Below, piece after piece: positions 34,228 through 41,449 of a stretch of DNA of 64,000 nt. Source of the DNA: Kuafuiihalomonas sp050331295. GTDB lineage: Bacteria; Myxococcota; Kuafuiibacteriia; Kuafuiibacteriales; Kuafuiibacteriaceae. The number at the start of each line of letters is the position of its first letter. Position 1 is the first letter of the stretch. Position numbers and translations under genes: made by a program. The DNA is taken from positions 310,001 to 374,000 of the forward strand of contig JBHJGZ010000003.1 in assembly GCA_050331295.1 (NCBI GenBank), given 5' to 3'. Below the pieces are notes generated by a model, which was not told the origin of the DNA, did no database searches, and saw only the letters and a list, made by a program, of their open reading frames with translations.

Positions 34228-34823
34228 CGACGAGCCCCTCGCGTCACCGCGTGCGTTCGACCCGTCTCGACGAAGCTCTTCAGATTGTGCAGCTCTCGGT
34301 CCAGCACCTGGCCCATCATGAGATCGCCGAAGAGAAAAGCCATCCATCGCTGGGTCGCACCCCGCATGTGAACCTGCTCCGTGAGGCGAACCGCGGTTCC
34401 ATCTTCTTGGTGCGGCCGAAAGGCGATAGAGCCCTGAACCGAGTCCGACTCCCTGGCTTGCGACCAGTGTCGATATTCCACCCGTGCGGCCTCTCCCGAG
34501 GTCATCGGTGAGGCACCGCTCATCGACGGAGGTCGCACTTCGACCAGCTCCACGATGACCTTCTGTCCGTCTTCGAGGCTCAGTACCATTCGGGAACCGG
34601 CTTCGTTTCCCGGTCCGGAGAAAGTGACCTCGGCGTCCGGCCCTACGAGCCAATCGGGCCAGCGCCGCAGATCACTCGCGTGGCCAAAGACGACGTCGGG
34701 TTCGTCCAGCACGACCAGCGTTCGAGAGACCTCGAGGCGACTCGGGAGCGCCCGACCGAGTGCCCACAGGACAACGAGCAAAAGCAACCCGAGCAACGGG
34801 AAGACTTTGATGAAGCTGCGCAT
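34224..34823 (-). CDS. SRPBCC (START-like) family protein with membrane anchor
   Basis: The 199-aa protein has one N-terminal hydrophobic helix (FPLLGLLLLVVLWALG) and a SRPBCC fold. PDVVFGHASDLRRWPDW is the typical first motif, followed by VTFSGPGNEAGSRM, then VEYRHW, and a long C-terminal helix (MMGQVLDRELHNLKSFVE). Such domains bind hydrophobic ligands; a specific role is not known. It begins 2 bp after the serC stop and overlaps the next gene by four bases, so it is co-transcribed with serC. Confidence 0.8.
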   Translation of the reverse strand: MRSFIKVFPLLGLLLLVVLWALGRALPSRLEVSRTLVVLDEPDVVFGHASDLRRWPDWLVGPDAEVTFSGPGNEAGSRMVLSLEDGQKVIVELVEVRPPSMSGASPMTSGEAARVEYRHWSQARESDSVQGSIAFRPHQEDGTAVRLTEQVHMRGATQRWMAFLFGDLMMGQVLDRELHNLKSFVETGRTHAVTRGARR

Positions 34824-34825
34824 GG

Positions 34826-35923
34826 CTAACTTCGATGTCGATTCCGATAGCTCTTCATGAAACTGACGAGACGCTCGACGTCTTGCATCTCGATGGCGTT
34901 GTACAGACTGGCCCGGATGCCTCCGATCGAGCGATGTCCAGACAGGCCGATCAAGCCCGACGTCGCGGCCAAGGTCGCAAACTCGACATCATGTTCCGGG
35001 GTCGGAAGCCGAAAGGTGACGTTCATCCAAGAACGGTCTTCTGGCCGCACCATTCCGCGGTAGAACCCGTCCGAGGCATCGATTGCGTGGTACAACAGGT
35101 CGGCCTTGGCGCGATTCTTTACCTCGAGGGCCAGCAATCCACCTTGCTCTTCGATCCATTCGAGGACCCAGCTCGTCAGCTGCACGGCAAAACTCGGCGG
35201 CGTATGATACAGACTGTCCGCTCCGGCATGCACCGAGAAGCGAAAGATGTTGGGTACGTCTTCCCGGGCCTGCTCCAAAAAACTGTCTTGGATGAGCACG
35301 ATGGTCAGGCCCGAAGGACCTAGGTTTTTCTGGGCGCCGGCATAGATGCATCCATAGCGCTCGATGTGGCTGATCGGACGGCTCAAGATGTCTGAGCTCG
35401 CGTCCGCGACCAGTGGAGCCGGGGCCATGGGGGTGCGATGGAACTGCGTCCCGACGATGGTGTTGTTCGTGGTGATGTGGACGTAAGCCGGAGTCGGGGA
35501 GAATCGAAGCGCCTCATCGGGAGGCACAAAGGTGTAGGCCCCCGGCCCTTGACCATTCGAAGAGCGACCCTCCGCCGCGACGTGGGTTTGAGTTTCTGGC
35601 CAACGTCGAGCCTCGGCGAGTGCCTTTTCCGACCATACTCCGGTCAGGACGTAGTCGGCCGTTTCTCCGGGGCGCACGAAGTTCAACGGAATGGTGGCGA
35701 ACATCGTCGATGCACCGCCCTGGAGAAGGAGGACTTGCCACTCATCCGAGAGATTCAAGATCCGACAGAGACGGCGACGCACATCATCATGCACGGTCCG
35801 ATACGGCTGGCCTCGGTGCGACTGCGTCATCAGAGGCAGCTCCTGCCCCAGCTCGACTTGGGCCCGGGCAAGAACCTTGCGAGGCAGCGCACTGGGGCCG
35901 CCACTGAAGTTCGAGATGGTCAC
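34826..35923 (-). CDS. serC: Phosphoserine aminotransferase SerC
   Basis: The 365-aa protein is a fold-type I PLP enzyme of the SerC family. NFSGGPSALP is at the N-terminus, QGGASTMFATIPLN binds the cofactor phosphate, and VADASSDILSRP and YAGAQKN (PLP lysine K199) follow. ENGACHR-like SGLIGLSGHRSIGGIRASLYNA is near the C-terminus. It converts 3-phosphohydroxypyruvate and glutamate to phosphoserine in serine synthesis. It lies 59 bp downstream of the OmpA-family gene in the same direction. Confidence 0.93.
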   Translation of the reverse strand: MTISNFSGGPSALPRKVLARAQVELGQELPLMTQSHRGQPYRTVHDDVRRRLCRILNLSDEWQVLLLQGGASTMFATIPLNFVRPGETADYVLTGVWSEKALAEARRWPETQTHVAAEGRSSNGQGPGAYTFVPPDEALRFSPTPAYVHITTNNTIVGTQFHRTPMAPAPLVADASSDILSRPISHIERYGCIYAGAQKNLGPSGLTIVLIQDSFLEQAREDVPNIFRFSVHAGADSLYHTPPSFAVQLTSWVLEWIEEQGGLLALEVKNRAKADLLYHAIDASDGFYRGMVRPEDRSWMNVTFRLPTPEHDVEFATLAATSGLIGLSGHRSIGGIRASLYNAIEMQDVERLVSFMKSYRNRHRS

Positions 35924-35982
35924 GGGGAGAAGCTACTCCGCTGGAACCGCCGTGTGCACGTGGCGAGCACACAACGGACCGC

Positions 35983-37002
35983 TCAGAGGGATTTCCACCG
36001 CACGTCGGGGGCCAGTTTGGGTATCTCGACCGCCAGAATGTAATCGACCCGACGGTTGGCGACCTCCGGTACATCGTCCTCGGTCGCCACCAGCGGCCGC
36101 AGCTCGCCGAGTCCAGCGATTCGGATCGGAACCTCGAGGCCCGCCGAACGAAACCACCGGCCGATGCTCCGGGCTCGAGCCAAGGAGAGGCGTAGATTCG
36201 CGCTGGCCGTTCCCACCCGGTCGGTGTGGCCCACGATGAAGAGCTTCGCATCGGCCCAAGGTCGGACATCGGCAAGGGCGGCGCGGATCCGCTGCAGGGA
36301 TGCATCGAGCTTCGACACCTCGCGAGCCGGCACCGCATGGGAACCGCTCTCGAAATTGACTTCCTCGTGAGGCACTTCGAGTCGCCACGGAAACAATGCG
36401 TGTTCGCGATAGGCCGTATCTTCTGCGTGCACCTGCAGATCGATCCGGACGACCCTCTCGCTAGGTGGGGACCAACGGAGCACCCCGTCGTGAGGCATGT
36501 CGCCCGACAGCTCACGGAGCACCCGCTCTCCGGGCCCGATGAGGGACATGCGGAAGTGGTCCAAAGGTCGGCCATCCGCCGACCTCACCGTGACGTGGCC
36601 CTGCTCCACCGTTTCGGGGGTCGCGCTGATCTCGAGGAGGAGTGGGGCGACCACATGCACAGTCCATCGAACCGGGAGAGCGTCGACGGTCCCGTCCAAG
36701 AAGGTCACCGACACCGAACCCTCTACTTCGAATCGTCCGGGCTCGTTCAATGCGATCGGAATCGCCCAACTCTGACCTGCGCTCGGCGAAACCAACTCGT
36801 GTTCCACGCTCTGCCCAGATACCCGGAGATGAACCTGGATCCCGCGGAGGGCCTCGTGGACGTTTACGATGAGTTCTGGAGGCCGGGCTCCCGTCAACAC
36901 CCGCCGGACCACTTGCACGGACACTGCATCAGACCCGCCGGGTGGTGGAGCTCCGGCGGTCGAGGCCAACAGCACCCACATCGCGCCCATCAGCGGATTC
37001 AT
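35983..37002 (-). CDS. OmpA-family protein
   Basis: The 339-aa protein has a signal-peptide-like N-terminus (MGAMWVLLASTAGA), about 200 residues of beta-rich extracytoplasmic sequence without a clear family, and a C-terminal OmpA peptidoglycan-binding domain. That domain reads FESGSHAVP, LFIVGHTDRVGT, LARARSIGRWFRSAG and EVANRRVDYIL. It should tether an envelope structure to the cell wall. It follows the SctI-like gene by 48 bp on the same strand, so it may belong with that possible secretion-related group. Confidence 0.85.
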   Translation of the reverse strand: MNPLMGAMWVLLASTAGAPPPGGSDAVSVQVVRRVLTGARPPELIVNVHEALRGIQVHLRVSGQSVEHELVSPSAGQSWAIPIALNEPGRFEVEGSVSVTFLDGTVDALPVRWTVHVVAPLLLEISATPETVEQGHVTVRSADGRPLDHFRMSLIGPGERVLRELSGDMPHDGVLRWSPPSERVVRIDLQVHAEDTAYREHALFPWRLEVPHEEVNFESGSHAVPAREVSKLDASLQRIRAALADVRPWADAKLFIVGHTDRVGTASANLRLSLARARSIGRWFRSAGLEVPIRIAGLGELRPLVATEDDVPEVANRRVDYILAVEIPKLAPDVRWKSL

Positions 37003-37050
37003 CCCGCTTTCAGCCTGCCCCCCCGTCGAGAACCCCGCAAGCTGGGCCGA

Positions 37051-37365
37051 TCAGACCTGCGTCTCGGCTATCCTCTGGGCCGCGCGAGTGGTTCGTTCGA
37101 CCACCTTGGCCGCCAACTCCACCTCTTGCCCAAAACGGTACGCGGCCGCCTGAAGCCCGAGGAGCTCTCTCGGCGTCAGCTCCGATCTCTCGAGGGCGGT
37201 TCTCACGGCCCGGTCCAAAGACCGTTGACCCTCCACCCATCGAACCGCCTGGCTTTGAGCGATGTCCCAGAGATTCGAGGCGTGGGTGGTTTGAGCGCGC
37301 TCGGTGGCCGAAAGAGGACCGAGCAGAGGCGTTCGCAATGGAACTTCTGGAAGTGCACGGCTCAT
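37051..37365 (-). CDS. Type III secretion inner-rod-like protein (SctI/YscI type)
   Basis: From ATG 37365 the protein is 104 aa. Its start overlaps the sigma-factor stop by four bases (ATGA). The C-terminal half reads LTPRELLGLQAAAYRFGQEVEL then AAKVVERTTRAAQRI and ends in ETQV. This matches the general SctI/YscI pattern of a Leu-Gln helix, a central Glu, a Lys-Val segment and a long final amphipathic helix. The N-terminal 35 residues are Ser/Thr/Pro-rich. I infer a secreted rod component, but the family is short and divergent. No export-apparatus gene (SctRSTUV) occurs in the window. Confidence 0.5.
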   Translation of the reverse strand: MSRALPEVPLRTPLLGPLSATERAQTTHASNLWDIAQSQAVRWVEGQRSLDRAVRTALERSELTPRELLGLQAAAYRFGQEVELAAKVVERTTRAAQRIAETQV

Positions 37366-37871
37366 ACCGCCTCCCGAAGACGCCTTATCGCTTGTCGGTG
37401 AAGCCGACTGCCCCATGAGGAGCTGATGCCGAGCCGACGACTCGCTTCTTTCACCCCCAGTTGATGGTCCACCATCAAGGACAACATATTCCGCTCCGAG
37501 TTCGGGAGCGACGCTCGCGCGTCGACGACCCACGCCCACGCGATCCGGTCGAGGGACGACTGGCACCCATCCTTCGCGGCGAAAGAAAGCGGGTCCTCCC
37601 TACAATCCACCATGGCGCGATGCCTCCTCTCCCGGCGAAGTGCGTCCAGAACCGCGCCTTTGATCCGGGCGTGGGCGAAAGTACTGAACCGCACGCCTCG
37701 CCTCGGGTCGAAGCGGGCCGCTGCTTCCACCAGTGCAAGAAACGCCCACCCGAAGCGCTCGTCCCGGTCCTCCCGAGCGGCGCCGCGGCCTAGGCACTGG
37801 ACGATGTGTCGCGCCAACCAGAGATGCTCGACCACCAGGTGGTGTTGCCGTTCATTCAAGGCCGCATTCAT
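37362..37871 (-). CDS. Small FliA-like sigma-70-family factor
   Basis: From ATG 37871 the protein is 169 aa. Region 2 is clear: FGWAFLALVEAAARFDPRRGV, then FSTFAHARIKGAVLDALRRE, as in FliA/SigB group 3 sigma factors. A short region 4 ends the protein (SERNMLSLMVDHQLGVKEASRRLG, then SRLHRQAIRRLRE). Region 3 is mostly absent, making it compact like ECF factors but with FliA-like region 2. Both ends are fixed by four-base overlaps with the flanking genes. It is set between a possible secreted protein and a SctI-like rod protein, so it may control their own operon. Confidence 0.8.
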   Translation of the reverse strand: MNAALNERQHHLVVEHLWLARHIVQCLGRGAAREDRDERFGWAFLALVEAAARFDPRRGVRFSTFAHARIKGAVLDALRRERRHRAMVDCREDPLSFAAKDGCQSSLDRIAWAWVVDARASLPNSERNMLSLMVDHQLGVKEASRRLGISSSWGSRLHRQAIRRLREAV

Positions 37872-38302
37872 CGGACGTTCGCCAATGCGTTGGCCGCCGC
37901 TTCGTGCTTCGTCTTGAGGATGTTCGAAACCATGTTGAATTCCCGGGTGTCGCGTTGCACCGCCTGCTGCAGCTGCAGATACCGAAGACTGAACGCGGCT
38001 TGAAATTCCGCCATGGATTGGGTCGCGGCGAGGACATCGGTGATACCGCCCTCCGGGGACCGAATTCCACCAGCCGTTAAGGAGCTGGTCGCGCCAAATA
38101 TTGGAACCGGCGAAAGACTCGAACCCACGACCCCTCTCGTGCCCGCCAGCGCGGCGGAAACGATCGCTGAGCCCGGAAGGTAAGGACCGGCGACGGCCAG
38201 GGAAGACTGGGCGACCCGCTCTACCTGGAGCATGCTGTTTCGCAGGACCGAGCCGAAGTCGCTCCGGGGCGTCCTGCGCGTACTCGTCGCGAGGGCCGAC
38301 AT
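37868..38302 (-). CDS. Protein of unknown function upstream of sigma factor, probably 3' part of a frameshifted gene
   Basis: From ATG 38302 this frame gives 144 aa and ends in a four-base overlap with the sigma-factor ATG. It has a Gly/Ala/Ser-rich hydrophobic middle (LAVAGPYLPGSAIVSAALAG) and a C-terminal amphipathic helix (FSLRYLQLQQAVQRDTREF, then LKTKHEAAANAL). Small secreted proteins of type III systems often look like this, but I do not recognise a family. The strong coding signal immediately upstream is in another frame (see 38266-38471), so this is probably the 3' part of a longer gene of about 200 codons. GGGGAG precedes the ATG by about ten bases. Confidence 0.5.
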   Translation of the reverse strand: MSALATSTRRTPRSDFGSVLRNSMLQVERVAQSSLAVAGPYLPGSAIVSAALAGTRGVVGSSLSPVPIFGATSSLTAGGIRSPEGGITDVLAATQSMAEFQAAFSLRYLQLQQAVQRDTREFNMVSNILKTKHEAAANALANVR

Positions 38303-38471
38303 CCGGAGATGACTCCCCGGCACCGACGTCGGCGGTGACCAAGTCGAGGAAGAACCAATGCTCATAGCCCCCGGATTGTCGCTCCGAGGCGGCCGAGACT
38401 GCGTGCGTCTCCTCCGAATATCGTTCCAGCTCCAAGAGGACGAAGCCCGGGAACAAGGCACGGAGGCGCAA
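38266..38471 (-). pseudogene. 5' fragment of probable frameshifted gene
   Basis: From a TTG at 38471 the frame reads LRLRALFPGFVLLELERYSE, then GGYEHWFFLDLVTADVG and PRDEYAQDA, with GC-rich third positions and no stop. It shifts out of phase at a run of four G on the plus strand (38266-38269). With one base fewer there, the frame passes directly into RSDFGSVLRNSMLQ of the following frame, giving one protein of about 200 aa. This could be a real mutation, a sequencing or assembly slip, or a programmed event. The frame itself never meets a stop before the sigma factor end, so it cannot terminate as a normal separate gene. Confidence 0.5.
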
Positions 38472-38490
38472 AAAATCCGAACGAGTCGGC

Positions 38491-39303
38491 CTAGGCTGCG
38501 TCCAGCTTGTCGAGATGGATGTCCATCTGCGGGAACGGGATTCCGATGTTCGCCGCATCCAGCGCCTTCTTGATGGCCACGGGAGCCTTGTCCATCATCG
38601 GCCAGAACTCGGACGATTCCACCCAAACTCGGCAGTGCCAGTCGACGGAAGACGCCCCGAGACCAGCACACACCACCATCGGGGCCGGCTCATTTAATCG
38701 ACCCTCGAGCCCTTCGATGGTGCTGAGGAGAACCTGGCGGGTTTGGTCGAGGTCGGCGGTGTACTCTACACCCACCGTGATCTGGACCCGGCGGGTCGGC
38801 TTGGCCGACACGTTTTCGATGACGTTGCCAAACACGTTGCCGTTCGGAACCACGATGAGTCGATTGTCTGGGGTGGCAAGGCTCACCGCGAACAGAGACA
38901 CCTCTTCCACCGTCCCCGCCTGTCCGGCCACGATGACGTAGTCGCCTACCTTGAAGGGCCGAAAGATGATGAGCATGACGCCTGCCGCGACATTGCCGAG
39001 CGTACCTTGAAGAGCCAAACCAACTGCAAGTCCAGTTGCACCGAGAACCGCGGCAAAACTCGTCGTTTCGACGCCGAAGTAGCTGAGGGCCGAGATGACG
39101 CCCAAAGCGATGACCGCGTATCGAACGATGTTGGAGAAGAACTTGGCCAACGTGGGGTCGAGACCTCCACGGTCGCTCGCGCGAATGACCATGCGCGCAA
39201 ACACCCCAGCCAAGATGAGGGCTAGGATCAGAACGACGAGCGCGCCGAGGGCGCTCGTCGCGTAGGCAATAAATGGTTCGAATGAATTGCTGCTCATTTC
39301 CAT
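38491..39303 (-). CDS. mscS: Small-conductance mechanosensitive channel MscS
   Basis: The 270-aa protein has the MscS layout: three membrane helices, the third reading LGATGLAVGLALQGTLGNVAAGVMLI (Gly/Ala-rich pore helix), then the beta domain (FRPFKVGDYV, GTVEEVSLFAV) with the RLIVVPNGNVFGNVI motif, and a C-terminal alpha/beta domain. It releases solutes on hypo-osmotic shock in the inner membrane. Length and order match E. coli MscS. It lies 51 bp after the pseudokinase gene. Confidence 0.93.
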   Translation of the reverse strand: MEMSSNSFEPFIAYATSALGALVVLILALILAGVFARMVIRASDRGGLDPTLAKFFSNIVRYAVIALGVISALSYFGVETTSFAAVLGATGLAVGLALQGTLGNVAAGVMLIIFRPFKVGDYVIVAGQAGTVEEVSLFAVSLATPDNRLIVVPNGNVFGNVIENVSAKPTRRVQITVGVEYTADLDQTRQVLLSTIEGLEGRLNEPAPMVVCAGLGASSVDWHCRVWVESSEFWPMMDKAPVAIKKALDAANIGIPFPQMDIHLDKLDAA

Positions 39304-39354
39304 GCCGGCCCGCTACTGAGCGTCTCCCGGCCTGGCAAGCAGGTTTTCCATGAC

Positions 39355-40500
39355 CTAGCCCGGACCGAGGCGGACGATGACGGCCGCAACGAAGAAGCCC
39401 GCGGCGACCATGAGCGCCACCAAGATGAGATAGGCGGCGGCGTACAGAGGAAAGCGGGCCGCGCCGCGCCGTCCCTCTCGCTCCTCGTCGACCGGGTCGT
39501 CCTCCAGCGGCCGGGCATCCGGAGCGGGCGCCCTCGATTCCGACCGTTCCATCCCTGGCGCCCGCGACGCCCCCGGAGATCGTCGTGCCGACCCGATCAG
39601 GCGGTCGAGGCGGTCAAAGCGCTCGCCGAAATGGGCCTGAATGATTTCGGAAAGGGTGACGGAGGCGGCCGGGAGTCGCGGCAACGCAGCCCGCAGTGCA
39701 TCGGACATGGCCGAGGCCGTCGGATACCGTCGGGCGGGATGGGGTGCGAGTGCCTTTCTCAGCACCAGATCCACCGGCGCCCAGCCCGTGAGGCTCGGTG
39801 CACCGGGGGTGGGACCGGCATTGATGGCTGCCCGGGTCCGAGGACCTTGCTCCCCGGTGAATGGATGGATCGAGGTCAGCATTTCGTAAGTCATCGCGCC
39901 CACCGAGAACAGGTCGCTCCGACGATCGTCCGCAACGCCCTTGGAGCGTTCGGGCGGCATGTAAGACATTTCGGCCGACTCGGAATCGTCCGGCGCTGCT
40001 CCATCGTCGACCAGAGGCCCGAACTCCATCAGTTTGACGGCCCCGGACGATGTCATGAGGATATTGAGTGGAGTTAGCCCGCCGTGAAACAAGGTCCACG
40101 GTCGACCCCGTGGATCCTTGGCCTCGTGGACCGCATGGAGACCCCGAAGCAACTGGATGGACGCCTCGACCGCGACCCGAGCCGGCATGCGCTCGCTGCG
40201 GGCCTTGAGAATTTCCAGCAGCTCGCTCAGCGCGACGCCGTGCCCATAGTCCATGGCCAGGAACGGCCGTCCCGCAATGATGCCCATATCGCGGAGCGCC
40301 ACCACATTTGGATGATCGAAGGTTCCGATCACCCGACCTTCATGGAGGATGCGGCTCCGCTGGGACGGTTGATCGGGCTCCTGCCGCTTGATCAGGCAGG
40401 GCGCATGACTGGAATCGAGGGCGAGGAACGTGAAGTCTGTCGGGCCGTACCCGAGAGGCGAGAGAAGTCGATAGGGACCGAATTCTTCGGTTTCCGTCAC
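39355..40500 (-). CDS. Membrane-anchored protein pseudokinase
   Basis: The 381-aa protein is a Hanks-type kinase domain (about 1-285) followed by a charged linker and one C-terminal membrane helix. The ATP-site lysine (K38) and the helix C Glu (E54) are kept, and YMPPERS and the C-lobe are normal. The catalytic loop reads FHGGLTPLNIL, so HRD has become HGG, while N146 stays. DFG has become EFG (159-161). It should be catalytically impaired but may still bind ATP. It lies between the CFA-synthase-like gene (12 bp) and mscS, same strand. It might regulate the intact kinase at 16-17.6 kb or act alone. Confidence 0.82.
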   Translation of the reverse strand: MTETEEFGPYRLLSPLGYGPTDFTFLALDSSHAPCLIKRQEPDQPSQRSRILHEGRVIGTFDHPNVVALRDMGIIAGRPFLAMDYGHGVALSELLEILKARSERMPARVAVEASIQLLRGLHAVHEAKDPRGRPWTLFHGGLTPLNILMTSSGAVKLMEFGPLVDDGAAPDDSESAEMSYMPPERSKGVADDRRSDLFSVGAMTYEMLTSIHPFTGEQGPRTRAAINAGPTPGAPSLTGWAPVDLVLRKALAPHPARRYPTASAMSDALRAALPRLPAASVTLSEIIQAHFGERFDRLDRLIGSARRSPGASRAPGMERSESRAPAPDARPLEDDPVDEEREGRRGAARFPLYAAAYLILVALMVAAGFFVAAVIVRLGPG

Positions 40501-40512
40501 GCCATGGCGAGC

Positions 40513-41364
40513 TTACACCTTGCGGAGCTTCATCTGCACGTCGCTGGACCAATGATTGGCGAACGCTCGAACACAGGTAGAGAGGTAGCGGTCGTAGTCT
40601 TCGTAGAGTTTGTCGCCCCACGTGTGCCGGATGTGGTCTTCGTGCGCCTTCATTCGCCGAAGCCACTCCCCGGTGGTCCGCCCATAGGATTCCCTTTGGG
40701 TTCGCAGCTCGAGCACTTCCCAGGCCGGCTGCGCCGCCATGATGAGCTCCTCCAAACGGGGGTTCAAGCCGCCCGGAAAGATCACGTCCGCCGTGAACTG
40801 AAGATCTTCCAAGTCCTGTCGGCGTCGCGGAACCACGTTTCGTAGAATGGCCTGAAATCCGAAGCAGGCCCCCGGCTTCACCCAGCTGGCAATCTTGGCG
40901 AAGTATTCCCGGTAGATGTCTACCGCCTTTCCTTCTCGAGCCTGGGCCGGAGAACAAAGGTGGTCTATCATTTCAATGGACTGGACGGCGTCGTATTGGA
41001 TGTCCGGTGAGAATTCCCGATAGTCGACCACGCTCACTTTGACCCCAGGGAGCTTTCGACGCTCGATCTCCTTCGCCTGTTCGGTCGAGAGGGTGATGCC
41101 GTGCGCAGCCTTCGTCCCGCGGTCCAACACGTGATATTGAATGTTCGCGCCCCAACCGCAGCCGACGTCCAAGACGAGCTTGTCGGGATTCATGTCGGCG
41201 TAGTCGTAGAGGATCTTGCATTTGTTCAACTGCGCCTGCTCGAGGGACTCGTGGCCCGTCAAAAAGCTGGCCGAGGTGTAATGCATGTTCTCATCCAACC
41301 AGAGGCGAAAGAACTCGTTGGACACGTCGTAAGACACCTCGATGTCACGCTGGGTCGACGTCAT
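40513..41364 (-). CDS. Cyclopropane-fatty-acid-synthase-family methyltransferase
   Basis: From ATG 41364 the protein is 283 aa. It opens with DIEVSYDVSNEFFRLWLDENMHYTSASF, the usual start of CFA/mycolic-acid methyltransferases, followed by the SAM motif VLDVGCGWGANI, GITLS, YDAVQSIEMIDH and FQAIL. Members methylate unsaturated lipids or small substrates with SAM. The segment HYTSASF replaces the common YSxAYF. The lipid substrate is uncertain. It lies 85 bp after the AAA+ gene and is followed directly by the pseudokinase. Confidence 0.85.
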   Translation of the reverse strand: MTSTQRDIEVSYDVSNEFFRLWLDENMHYTSASFLTGHESLEQAQLNKCKILYDYADMNPDKLVLDVGCGWGANIQYHVLDRGTKAAHGITLSTEQAKEIERRKLPGVKVSVVDYREFSPDIQYDAVQSIEMIDHLCSPAQAREGKAVDIYREYFAKIASWVKPGACFGFQAILRNVVPRRRQDLEDLQFTADVIFPGGLNPRLEELIMAAQPAWEVLELRTQRESYGRTTGEWLRRMKAHEDHIRHTWGDKLYEDYDRYLSTCVRAFANHWSSDVQMKLRKV

Positions 41365-41449
41365 GGCGCGTGAGCTAAGCAAATTTTTCCTCGACAGCAA
41401 ATGCCTCTCACGGCGCCGCCGGCAGACACCCTCGGCCCCGAGCCCGGCA

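Noticed and set aside
37872..38558. N-terminal extension of the sigma factor by 229 codons
   Set aside because: ATG 37871 overlaps the previous stop by four bases and begins normal region 2 spacing; most of the extension is a shadow, except 38266-38471, which is treated as a frameshift fragment.
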